DNA of 64,000 bases from contig NZ_CP030041.1 in NCBI RefSeq assembly GCF_003260975.1, positions 5,707,501 to 5,771,500 of the forward strand, in the 5' to 3' direction. Under the pieces are notes generated by a model. It saw nothing but the letters and a program-made list of their open reading frames with translations. It did not search any database and had not been told where the DNA came from. The translations under genes and the position numbers were made by a program. This document shows positions 56,655-64,000 of this stretch, piece by piece (position 1 is the first letter of the stretch; the number at the start of each line of letters is the position of its first letter). The DNA is from Echinicola strongylocentroti. Lineage in GTDB: Bacteria; Bacteroidota; Bacteroidia; Cytophagales; Cyclobacteriaceae.

Positions 56655-58139
56655 ATGAGATTTATAAAACTACTGATAGCAGTGAGTCTGTGTACACTAT
56701 CTGCTGCAAGCGCTCAGGTGGAGCCAAGTTGGTCATCCTTATCCGAGCATTACCACGTGCCAGATTGGTTTCTGGATGGTAAAATAGGTGTTTGGTTTCA
56801 TTGGGGGATTCCATCGGCGACAGATGAAGATCGCCCCAATGACGGTTCTTGGTATGGTCGAAACATGTATGGAGGAGGCAAGGAGATGGCGAAAACCCTT
56901 TCTGCTTGGCATACTGAAAGGTATGGTCCCCCTGCCGAGTTTGGATACGAAAAACTTGTCCCGCTTTTTAAAGGGGAAAATTGGGATCCGGAAGCCTTGG
57001 TGGCGTACGTAAAAGACCAAGGGGCGCGCTTTATCATGCCAGTGGCTTGTCATCATGACAACTTTGACATGTATGATTCCTTTCATCCTTGGAATTCAGT
57101 GGATATGGGCCCCCATCGGGACGTGCTCCGGGAATGGAAGGAAGCAGCAGTGCAGCATGGATTAAAATTCGGTGTTTCCACCCACCTGTACTGGTCACCA
57201 GGCTGGTGGCGTCCTGCCCGAAAATACCAAGAGGAAGGTACCTTGGCTTGGAAACTTTTTAATATGGATTATGATGGAGTGAACTATTCCAGCCAAGATA
57301 GTTGGAATGAGCATTGGTATGCACGGTGCTGGGAGATAATAGAAAAGTACGATCCTGATATGTTCAATAATGATGCTCCATTTCCGGATATGGACGAAGG
57401 GAAAGGACTTGGGGTCAAGTTGTTTACAAGCTATGTAAACCGTGATCTGCAGCAAAACAATGGAGAACAAACTGTAGTCCTCTCACTAAAGGACAAGACC
57501 CTAGACCGGTCGGCCTTTACATATAACCTCGAAAGAGGCGGAGCGGGAGAAATAAAGCCCAACCCTTGGATTTGGGCAACGGATCTTTCAGGAAATTGGT
57601 TTTACCGGAAAAACGCCGTCAATAAAATGAGTATTCCAGTAATGGTCAGTAATGCGGTGGATGCCATCAGCAAAAATGGGGTGGTAATGCTTAATATCGC
57701 TCTCCGCGGTGATGGTACTATTCCTGATAAGCAGATCCAATACCTCACGGCATTTGGGGACTTTATTAAGGTCAATGGCGAAGGAATATACGGAACCAGA
57801 CCTTGGAAAACTTTCGGAGAAGGTCCCTTGGAAGTAAAGGATGGCCGTCAGGGTGAAAATCATCAAAACTATTCACAGCAGGATATCCGATTTACCACCA
57901 AAGGTGACGTGATATACGCTTATGTGCTGGCTCCACCTACTGATGATATCGTGATGAAAACCCTTGCCGATGGAGGTTTGTTGAAGCAGAACATTACTGG
58001 GGTTGAACTAATGGGAAGCACCGAACAAATCAACTGGGAGGGCTCTGAGGAAGGTCTGATAATCAAGCTACCCTCTTCCTTGCCTGGCGAAATAGTTAAC
58101 GGTTTCAAGATTGAGGTAGCTACCAACGGAAATCAGTAA
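56655..58139 (+). CDS. Divergent GH29-like alpha-L-fucosidase
   Basis: A 494-residue exported protein; the ATG at 56655 begins a good signal peptide (RFIKLLIAVSLCTLSAASAQ), while a TTG three codons upstream is less likely. The GH29 framework is visible: KIGVWFHWGIPSATDED, GARFIMPVACHHDNFDMYDS, HGLKFGVSTHLYW, and the nucleophile-position segment PDMFNNDAPFPD with Asp240. KNGVVMLNIALRGDG corresponds to the late NVGP block. The motifs differ much more from consensus than in the genes at 35504 and 58161 (WFHWG, FNND, MLNIALRGDG). So the substrate may be a different or modified L-sugar. It lies between the beta-helix gene and the third GH29. Confidence 0.85.
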   Translation: MRFIKLLIAVSLCTLSAASAQVEPSWSSLSEHYHVPDWFLDGKIGVWFHWGIPSATDEDRPNDGSWYGRNMYGGGKEMAKTLSAWHTERYGPPAEFGYEKLVPLFKGENWDPEALVAYVKDQGARFIMPVACHHDNFDMYDSFHPWNSVDMGPHRDVLREWKEAAVQHGLKFGVSTHLYWSPGWWRPARKYQEEGTLAWKLFNMDYDGVNYSSQDSWNEHWYARCWEIIEKYDPDMFNNDAPFPDMDEGKGLGVKLFTSYVNRDLQQNNGEQTVVLSLKDKTLDRSAFTYNLERGGAGEIKPNPWIWATDLSGNWFYRKNAVNKMSIPVMVSNAVDAISKNGVVMLNIALRGDGTIPDKQIQYLTAFGDFIKVNGEGIYGTRPWKTFGEGPLEVKDGRQGENHQNYSQQDIRFTTKGDVIYAYVLAPPTDDIVMKTLADGGLLKQNITGVELMGSTEQINWEGSEEGLIIKLPSSLPGEIVNGFKIEVATNGNQ

Positions 58140-58160
58140 TAAAATAAACAGGTTATAATT

Positions 58161-59969
58161 ATGATGAAGAATCACTATAGGAAGATGATAAAGACCGGTT
58201 TGACAGTGCTTAGTTGCACACTAGCATTAAGTCTAACGGCGCAGGAAAAAGCCCCCGAAGGAATGGATGAAATGTGGGGCAAACAAAAAATGGTGAGTCG
58301 TTCAGATATTGGGGAACGGGCGGCGCTATTTGATGATGGCAATTATTCGATGTTTATCCATTGGGGCTTATATTCCAATATTGCCAATAAGTGGAAGGAT
58401 ACTACCTACTATGGCATCAGTGAATGGATCATGCATCCAAGAAGGGCGGGGATATCAGTCCAGGAGTATATGGCAGAAGCCAAGAACTTCAACCCCGTGA
58501 ATTTTGACGCTGAGGCGATAGCGAAGTTGGCAAAGGAGGCTGGGATGAAATACATCGTCGTTACGAGTAAACATCATGACGGTTTTGCAATGTATGATTC
58601 GGAGGCCAGCGATTTCAATATTGTAGAAGCTACACCCTTTGGTAGGGATCCTATGAAAGAACTGGCCCAAGCTTGTAGAGAGCACGGGCTTGGGTTCGGG
58701 TTTTATTATTCCCATAACCAAGATTGGACGTTTCCTGGGGGTAATGGAGGTCCCCAAATCAACGAAAAGGGAGAAGAGGTAGGTTTTGATTACTATTTCA
58801 AAGAAAAGTGCCTTCCACAAGTAAAAGAGATTACCACACAGTACGGGGAGATAGCCATGGTGTGGTTTGATACTCCCGGCAATATGGAAAAGAAATATGT
58901 GGAGCAGCTCGTGGAAGTAGTCAGGAAAAACCAACCCAATGCCATGATTTCTGGGCGTGCTGGCCATGATCTGGGAGATTATCTGTCTTTAGGTGATATG
59001 AATATCCCCGTTAGAAATGTGCCCGGGCTTTGGGAGACAGTGGATGTCACCAATGACTCATGGGGCTATGCTTGGTATGATGAAAACTGGAAGAGTCCAA
59101 AGAGGATTTTGAAATCGGTGATCTCTACAGTGGCGCGTGGCGGTACCTACATGCTGAATGTAGGCCCTAAACCAGACGGAAGCATACCAGAAGAAGCCCA
59201 AAATGCCCTTCGGGATGCTGGAAAGTGGATCAATGACTATCCTCAGGTGATCTATGGTGCAGCCCCATCTCCTTGGGGACGCGAACTTCCTTGGGGAGAT
59301 GCTACCGTGAAGGAGGGGAAAATAAACTTGGCCGTCTATGATTGGCCATTGGATGGGAAAATCGTCCTACCAGGGGTGAACAACACCGTAAAGACGGCGA
59401 AGATATGGTCTGACGGATCGCTCCTTCCCCTAAAAACAGTCAAAAAAGGAAATTGGATATCGATAGAGCTTCCTGCCCGACGACCTGAAAAAACGGTGTC
59501 GGTAGTGGAACTGACCGTAGATGGGGGATTATCCGTTGATCAGTCTCTTAGTGTCGACCCCATTTATCCTACCAGGTTATCAGTGGCCTTTGCCCAAGCC
59601 GACGACGTGACCATTGAAGATAAAAAGTGGATGGAGAAATTTGGTGAATGGAAACATGTCTCACAAGCCCAAAACTGGACTGAAGACGGAAGGGTTTATT
59701 GGGAAGTGGAGATCTTCGAGCCGGGGTATTATCAGGTGGACCTGAACTATGCTGGTTCCAGTAGACTGGTGTGGAGAGTGACCAATTCCGATGGGGGATT
59801 TGTCCAAAATGAACAGAATGCTTCTCATGTGTACAGCTACTTTGAGATGGGGCTGATGAAGTTTGAAAAAGCAGGTAAATACACCGTTTCTGTGAAAATA
59901 AAAGAAGGGGATATCGCCAGTGCGAGTTTAAAGGAAATTCGGTTTACCCCCTTAGAAAGCTTGGAATAG
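58161..59969 (+). CDS. GH29 alpha-L-fucosidase-like enzyme with C-terminal beta domain
   Basis: A 602-residue exported enzyme (signal ending LALSLTAQ). GH29 marks: YSMFIHWGLYSNIANKW, AGMKYIVVTSKHHDGFAMYDS, GLGFGFYYSHNQDW, IAMVWFDTPGN with nucleophile Asp237, and ARGGTYMLNVGPKPDGSIP. After the catalytic domain, residues of about 465-602 form a beta-sandwich (WKHVSQAQNWTEDGRVYWEV, GYYQVDLNYAGSSRLVWRV). It resembles in style the C-terminal domain of the sulfatase at 52582. It is the last gene of its block; a long hairpin-rich space follows. The substrate is a terminal alpha-L-fucosyl or related residue. Confidence 0.93.
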   Translation: MMKNHYRKMIKTGLTVLSCTLALSLTAQEKAPEGMDEMWGKQKMVSRSDIGERAALFDDGNYSMFIHWGLYSNIANKWKDTTYYGISEWIMHPRRAGISVQEYMAEAKNFNPVNFDAEAIAKLAKEAGMKYIVVTSKHHDGFAMYDSEASDFNIVEATPFGRDPMKELAQACREHGLGFGFYYSHNQDWTFPGGNGGPQINEKGEEVGFDYYFKEKCLPQVKEITTQYGEIAMVWFDTPGNMEKKYVEQLVEVVRKNQPNAMISGRAGHDLGDYLSLGDMNIPVRNVPGLWETVDVTNDSWGYAWYDENWKSPKRILKSVISTVARGGTYMLNVGPKPDGSIPEEAQNALRDAGKWINDYPQVIYGAAPSPWGRELPWGDATVKEGKINLAVYDWPLDGKIVLPGVNNTVKTAKIWSDGSLLPLKTVKKGNWISIELPARRPEKTVSVVELTVDGGLSVDQSLSVDPIYPTRLSVAFAQADDVTIEDKKWMEKFGEWKHVSQAQNWTEDGRVYWEVEIFEPGYYQVDLNYAGSSRLVWRVTNSDGGFVQNEQNASHVYSYFEMGLMKFEKAGKYTVSVKIKEGDIASASLKEIRFTPLESLE

Positions 59970-60081
59970 TTACTCTTAATGTGGCAGGATAATCAGGGCA
60001 AACGCATATAAAACAATATTCCTATGAGCATTTATACCTGCCGTTCCTATGAAACTTACCCTTTTGTGTGTAACCATTTTT

Positions 60082-60103
60082 GGTGCAGGTGGTCACCTGC
60101 ACC
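60082..60103. terminator. Perfect 10-bp hairpin downstream of the GH29 gene
   Basis: GGTGCAGGTG (60082-60091) and CACCTGCACC (60094-60103) pair perfectly with a 2-nt centre. It lies about 110 bp after the stop of the last hydrolase gene. It is followed by TTCTATAT rather than a T-run, so the terminator call is tentative. Confidence 0.4.
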
Positions 60104-60180
60104 TTCTATATGACCTTCCGCCAAAGGCCATAGCCGTCAGTTTAAGCGGATATCGGCACACCAACTGCCACAATTTAGCT

Positions 60181-60229
60181 GTTCGGGATTTGTAATTCCG
60201 AACCGAGATAACGGGGATTTGAAATCCCC
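60181..60229. repeat. Two adjacent small hairpins
   Basis: GTTCGG (60181-60186) pairs with CCGAAC (60198-60203). A few bases later GGGGATTT pairs with AAATCCCC around one base (60213-60229). Tandem hairpins like this can act as terminators or be short interspersed repeats; I cannot tell which. Confidence 0.45.
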
Positions 60230-60276
60230 CTAGACCATCTGTGAGGAACCCCAACATCAATAGGGATATAGATCTT

Positions 60277-60446
60277 AACCCGGATTATGCGTTAGGAATC
60301 GTAGTGAGAGCTGAAATTGCAAAAAAATCAGTTAGTTTGGAGGCATTAGCGTAGCACCGCTACGGTTATGCCGAAAACTAAAGTGAAACGGCTGATTTTG
60401 AAGCAGTTTAAGGTCGCAACAGATAGGCTAATGCATATTCCGGGTT
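60277..60446. repeat. Full 170-bp palindromic element, right copy of an inverted pair
   Basis: It starts AACCCGGATTATGCGTTAG and ends CTAATGCATATTCCGGGTT. It is the reverse complement of 37035-37204 with three differences that I could find, and the same length. It lies in the 861-bp space between the GH29 at 58161 and the third SusC. A weaker partial end, ATAAGCCGGGTTA, lies near 60591-60603. Confidence 0.85.
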
Positions 60447-60710
60447 TAAGCAACTACATGGGGTAGCCTGTCTGCTATGGTTTGGTCTGTCTATCAGTGA
60501 GATAGACAATCCTGCCTTTTTGCCGAGCCGCTTTTTAATTTCTTAACGCCCAATACCTGCAAGGCGGATTCCAGCACGATTATTTTGTACATAAGCCGGG
60601 TTAGGATGGGCGACGGGGCCCGGTTGTATGGGAGATTCATGGCCTATTTTTAAAAGGCAGACTACTGGCCTAGATTTCTTTATAGGAACAAATAGGACTA
60701 CTTGAGATAG

Positions 60711-60729
60711 ACACTTGTGCACAGGTGTG
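60711..60729. promoter_or_regulatory. Near-palindromic 19-bp site, copy 2 (putative operator of the third SusC)
   Basis: It is identical in sequence to 51955-51973 and lies 101 bp upstream of the SusC start at 60831. TTAATAATTG (60800-60809) and the AACCCAAAATAAAACC leader follow, as at the other copy. I found no such site before the STN-type SusC at 5656, which should be controlled by the sigma/anti-sigma pair instead. Confidence 0.6.
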
Positions 60730-60830
60730 ATCAGCTAAAATGGACGATTTTACTCATAATTATCAATTGATATATGTAGATTATTCAAACGTTTGCATTT
60801 TAATAATTGTTTAACCCAAAATAAAACCGT

Positions 60831-63800
60831 ATGAAAAAGTTGTATTTCGTAATTTTGTTTTTTGTGATGATGACCGTTTGCAGCTTACAAGCTCAGACTA
60901 AATCGGTAAGTGGTAAAATAACAGATGGCACAGGAGAAACAATGCCAGGTGTTAACATCATCGAAAAGGGAACATCCAATGGCACCACCTCAGATATAGA
61001 CGGCAATTATACCCTGTCTATTTCTGATGGAGCCATATTGGTGTATTCCTTTATAGGTTATACACCCATCGAAAGGGTCGTAGGTACGAGCACTGTTATC
61101 GACATCACCATGGAGTCCGAAATGTCAGATCTTTCGGAGGTGGTAGTCGTCGGCTATGGCAAGCAGAGGAAAAGTGATTTGACAGGCGCAGTAGGTTCCG
61201 CATCGGCCAAAGACCTTCAAGAACGACCTACATCATCACTGCCCCAGGCCCTATCAGGAAAAATCGCAGGAGCAGATGTCTCCCAAAACTCTGGAAGACC
61301 GGGAGGCAAAACACAAATAAGGATCAGGGGAAACACATCCGTGAGCCTGAACAACAGTCCGCTGATTGTGGTAGATGGGGTCATTTTGGCCTCTTCCACA
61401 TTAGGAAATAATTCCAACCCCATAGATTACATCAACTCCAATGATATTGCATCAGTAGAGGTGCTTAAAGATGCTTCTGCTACAGCAATTTATGGCTCCA
61501 GAGGTGCCAATGGTGTCATCTTAGTAACTACCAAAAGAGGCAGTAAAAATGGAGGAAGGGTAAATTATGATAGTTATTACAGCTTAGGAAAGATTGCCAA
61601 AAAAGTGGATGTCCTTAATTCCGAGCAATTTTTAATGATCGAAGACGTAGCCTATCAGAATGCCGAGAAATTTGATCCAGTAGGATGGGCCAACGGCAAA
61701 TATCAAGACCCGGCCTTGAAGAGAACTGATCCTTTATTGTTTGATGCTGATGGCCAACCCATATATGATACCGATTGGCAAGATGAGGTCACCCAGTTGG
61801 CTTTTTCCCAAAACCACCAATTATCCTTTACAGGAGGAAATGAAGATGGAAGTTTTGGGGCTTTTTTAGGGTACACCGGAGAGGAAGGAATCATGAAAGA
61901 ATCGTGGATGAAGCGATACTCTGGACGGTTTGTGTTTGATACCAATATTAAAAAATGGCTGAAAGTAGGAGGGAGCCTTAGCTATAATAACCAGCAAGAA
62001 AGGATCATTCATAATTCATGGGTAGGAAGGAATATGATAGAGAATATCCCGATAGTACCTGTCAAATACCCTGACGGTACATGGGCAAGTAACCTCGATT
62101 ATCCCGGCATGGAAGGAGGACCAAACCCCGTCCGTGTCGGCCAAGAGTATCAGAATTATTTGAGAACTCAAACGGTGATTGGAGATGTCTTCGTCAATAT
62201 TGACTTCACAGAAGGGCTTGAGCTAAGGTCCTCTATAGGGGTAAATAGCATAGGGCAAAAGACGGAGGAATACGCTGGGCGTGAACTTAATTTTATTGGC
62301 ACACCTACCAATGGTTATGCGAGCATTAGTCCGAATCAGATGTTTTCCTGGCAATTTGAAAACTACTTGACCTACAATAAGAAATTTGCCGAAATCCATT
62401 CCTTTACCGGTTTACTTGGCATATCATGGCAACATACCGAGTCTTCTAATTTGTACACCAGAGTTAATAACTTTTCGGACGATTTTTTTAGTTTCAATAA
62501 TTTGTCTGCTGGTTCCGTGCCAGTTCTTCCTACCTCGAGTGCTTTTGAGGAGGGGATAAACTCCTATTTTGGAAGGATAAATTATGGGCTGAAAGATAAA
62601 TACTTATTTACTGTTACAGGAAGAATCGACGGTTCTTCCAAGTTTGGAGCCAACAACCGGTATGCTTTTTTCCCCTCAGCGGCATTGGCTTGGAGAGTGT
62701 CCGAGGAGGATTTTCTTATAGGATCTTCCGTAATTTCTAATCTTAAAGTGAGGACAAGCTATGGTGAGACTGGAAACTCAGGTATTCCCGCCTATGGAGC
62801 ACTTGCAGGCTTGGGCACCTCTTCCTATGTATTTAACCAATCAGTGGTGACAGGAATAGGGAAAGGTAACTTGGCCAATCCGGACTTAAAGTGGGAAAGG
62901 ACCAAGCAGATAGATGCAGGGATTGAGTTAGGGTTATTTTCAGGAAGGGTGTCGCTAGAGGCAGATGTATACAAGAAGGTGACTACGGATATGCTGCTGA
63001 ACGCCCCAGTGCCACAAAGCAGTGGCTACGCTACCGTATTCAGAAATATTGGCAGCATGGAAAACAAGGGGCTGGAGATCTCTTTGAATACCGTGAACAT
63101 CGATAAAGGGGACTTTACGTGGGAAACGATGTTTAATATTTCCATGAATAGAAACGAGGTGACGGGGCTGTCTGGAGGGAGTGATATCTTTCCTGGCGGT
63201 GGAAAAACGATCATTAGAGAGGGCGAGTCGGTAAACTCCTTTTGGGGCTGGGTCCACCTTGGTACATGGGGCACTGATGAGGAGGATGTGGCAGCGAGTT
63301 ATAATTGGCTTCCAGGAGATATAAAACTAAAAGACATCAACGAAGATGGTGCGATCAACGATGCAGATAAGGTGATTATCGGTAATGGCTTGCCCAAAGG
63401 ATATGGGAGTTTTATCAATTCCATTTACTATAATAATTTTGAATTTTCATTGGATTTGCAATTTACGTATGGGAATGACATCATGTATATCACTACCCGT
63501 CCACAGGAAAACCGTCAGGGCATAGCCAATAGTCTAAGTACGGTTTTGGATGCTTGGACACCTGAAAACCAGGATACCGAAATCGCCCAATGGAGACCGG
63601 TGGGAGCAGGATATGACAATAGGGATACGGATCATATGATTCAAGACGGGTCTTTTATCCGAGGAAGGAATTTGTTGTTGGCATACAATTTTACTTCTGA
63701 TATCCTGGACAAAATGAGCCTTCAGAAATTAAGGATATATACCTCCCTTCAAAATTTCTTTTTGATCACCAAATACCAAGGGTATGACCCCGAAGTCCAG

Positions 63801-63893
63801 ACCAGTAATGCGGCATTTGGACAAGGGGAAGTCAACTTCAATCAATATCCAAGACCGAGGGTGTTTATGGTTGGACTAAATGTATCATTCTGA
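60831..63893 (+). CDS. SusC-like TonB-dependent transporter without STN domain
   Basis: A 1020-residue outer-membrane transporter. A signal peptide (FVILFFVMMTVCSLQAQ) is followed directly by the carboxypeptidase-D-like regulatory domain at about 25-100 (VSGKITDGTGETMPGVNIIEKG, YSFIGYTPIE). Then come VVVVGYGKQRKSDLTGAVG, the plug (RIRGNTSVSLNNSPLIVVDG, VEVLKDASATAIYGSRGANGV) and the barrel, ending RPRVFMVGLNVSF. Without STN it is not a direct FecR partner. It may be controlled through the near-palindromic site at 60711. A SusD gene begins 16 bp downstream, so this is a third SusC/D pair with probably different substrate or timing. Confidence 0.97.
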   Translation: MKKLYFVILFFVMMTVCSLQAQTKSVSGKITDGTGETMPGVNIIEKGTSNGTTSDIDGNYTLSISDGAILVYSFIGYTPIERVVGTSTVIDITMESEMSDLSEVVVVGYGKQRKSDLTGAVGSASAKDLQERPTSSLPQALSGKIAGADVSQNSGRPGGKTQIRIRGNTSVSLNNSPLIVVDGVILASSTLGNNSNPIDYINSNDIASVEVLKDASATAIYGSRGANGVILVTTKRGSKNGGRVNYDSYYSLGKIAKKVDVLNSEQFLMIEDVAYQNAEKFDPVGWANGKYQDPALKRTDPLLFDADGQPIYDTDWQDEVTQLAFSQNHQLSFTGGNEDGSFGAFLGYTGEEGIMKESWMKRYSGRFVFDTNIKKWLKVGGSLSYNNQQERIIHNSWVGRNMIENIPIVPVKYPDGTWASNLDYPGMEGGPNPVRVGQEYQNYLRTQTVIGDVFVNIDFTEGLELRSSIGVNSIGQKTEEYAGRELNFIGTPTNGYASISPNQMFSWQFENYLTYNKKFAEIHSFTGLLGISWQHTESSNLYTRVNNFSDDFFSFNNLSAGSVPVLPTSSAFEEGINSYFGRINYGLKDKYLFTVTGRIDGSSKFGANNRYAFFPSAALAWRVSEEDFLIGSSVISNLKVRTSYGETGNSGIPAYGALAGLGTSSYVFNQSVVTGIGKGNLANPDLKWERTKQIDAGIELGLFSGRVSLEADVYKKVTTDMLLNAPVPQSSGYATVFRNIGSMENKGLEISLNTVNIDKGDFTWETMFNISMNRNEVTGLSGGSDIFPGGGKTIIREGESVNSFWGWVHLGTWGTDEEDVAASYNWLPGDIKLKDINEDGAINDADKVIIGNGLPKGYGSFINSIYYNNFEFSLDLQFTYGNDIMYITTRPQENRQGIANSLSTVLDAWTPENQDTEIAQWRPVGAGYDNRDTDHMIQDGSFIRGRNLLLAYNFTSDILDKMSLQKLRIYTSLQNFFLITKYQGYDPEVQTSNAAFGQGEVNFNQYPRPRVFMVGLNVSF

Positions 63894-63909
63894 TTTAAAA
63901 AAGACTATT

Positions 63910-64000
63910 ATGAAAGTAAATATAAAATTCACTATCCAAACGCTAAGCCTAGGAGTGCTGTTGTTTCTTGGAACTAGTTGTTCTGACTTCCTTGATGAAG
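63910..64000 (+). CDS. SusD-like lipoprotein, N-terminal fragment (3' end outside window)
   Basis: Thirty codons are visible. The ATG at 63910 begins a lipoprotein signal ending in GTSC (Cys24) followed by SDFLDE, the standard SusD opening, cf. CSSFLEETP in the gene at 9047. It lies 16 bp after the third SusC. The identity rests on the signal peptide, the SDFLDE motif and position; the rest lies beyond the window. Confidence 0.85.
   Translation, partial: MKVNIKFTIQTLSLGVLLFLGTSCSDFLDE

Overview
The window looks like a piece of a marine or alga-associated Bacteroidota chromosome, most likely a Cytophagales/Cyclobacteriaceae-type organism (Echinicola, Cyclobacterium or Algoriphagus-like; this genus-level guess is inference). 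The evidence is three SusC/SusD outer-membrane pairs, a FecI/FecR-type sigma/anti-sigma pair next to a SusC with an STN domain, lipoproteins with Bacteroidota-style lipoboxes, A-rich start contexts with little Shine-Dalgarno signal, and a very high density of secreted sulfatases and glycoside hydrolases. The whole window is one large polysaccharide utilisation locus (or several fused ones) for a heavily sulfated polysaccharide.

Layout. 1-3379: the end of a SusC, a SusD and a small lipoprotein in the SusE position. 3633-10621: an ECF sigma factor (minus strand), divergent from FecR - SusC with STN - SusD. 10878-11540: a lone SGNH hydrolase. 11757-31688: a long, mostly gap-free run with a beta-propeller hydrolase, two GH117-like enzymes, three GH116/DUF608 enzymes, five sulfatases and a decayed sulfatase. 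31860-36889: a sialate-O-acetylesterase-like SGNH enzyme, a sulfatase and a GH29. 37241-51749: a DUF6786 protein, a sulfatase, GH97, GH95 and five more sulfatases. 52086-59969: a truncated sulfatase, an intact sulfatase with a C-terminal beta domain, a GH141-like beta-helix protein and two GH29 proteins. 60831-64000: a third SusC and the start of its SusD.

How the genes fit together. SusC/D pairs would import sulfated oligosaccharides. Thirteen intact formylglycine-type (S1) sulfatases would strip sulfate esters and SGNH esterases would remove acyl groups. GH29/GH95/GH141-like enzymes (L-fucose or L-galactose), GH97 (alpha-hexose), GH116 (beta-glucose/xylose type) and GH117-like enzymes would then trim the sugars. 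This fits a fucose-containing sulfated polysaccharide (fucoidan type), but sulfated alpha-L-galactose polymers (porphyran/agar type) are a real alternative because of the GH117-like genes. I recognise no endo-acting depolymerase and no sulfatase-maturating enzyme, so both would have to lie outside the window.

Beyond the genes, the intergenic spaces carry at least two families of short dispersed repeats. One is a palindromic element with AACCCGG...CCGGGTT ends; two nearly identical 170-bp copies in opposite orientation flank the 23-kb block 37.2-60.3 kb. The other, about 125-147 bp, has three copies at 31.7, 33.8 and 36.9 kb. A 19-bp near-palindrome is shared upstream of the truncated sulfatase (52086) and the third SusC (60831).
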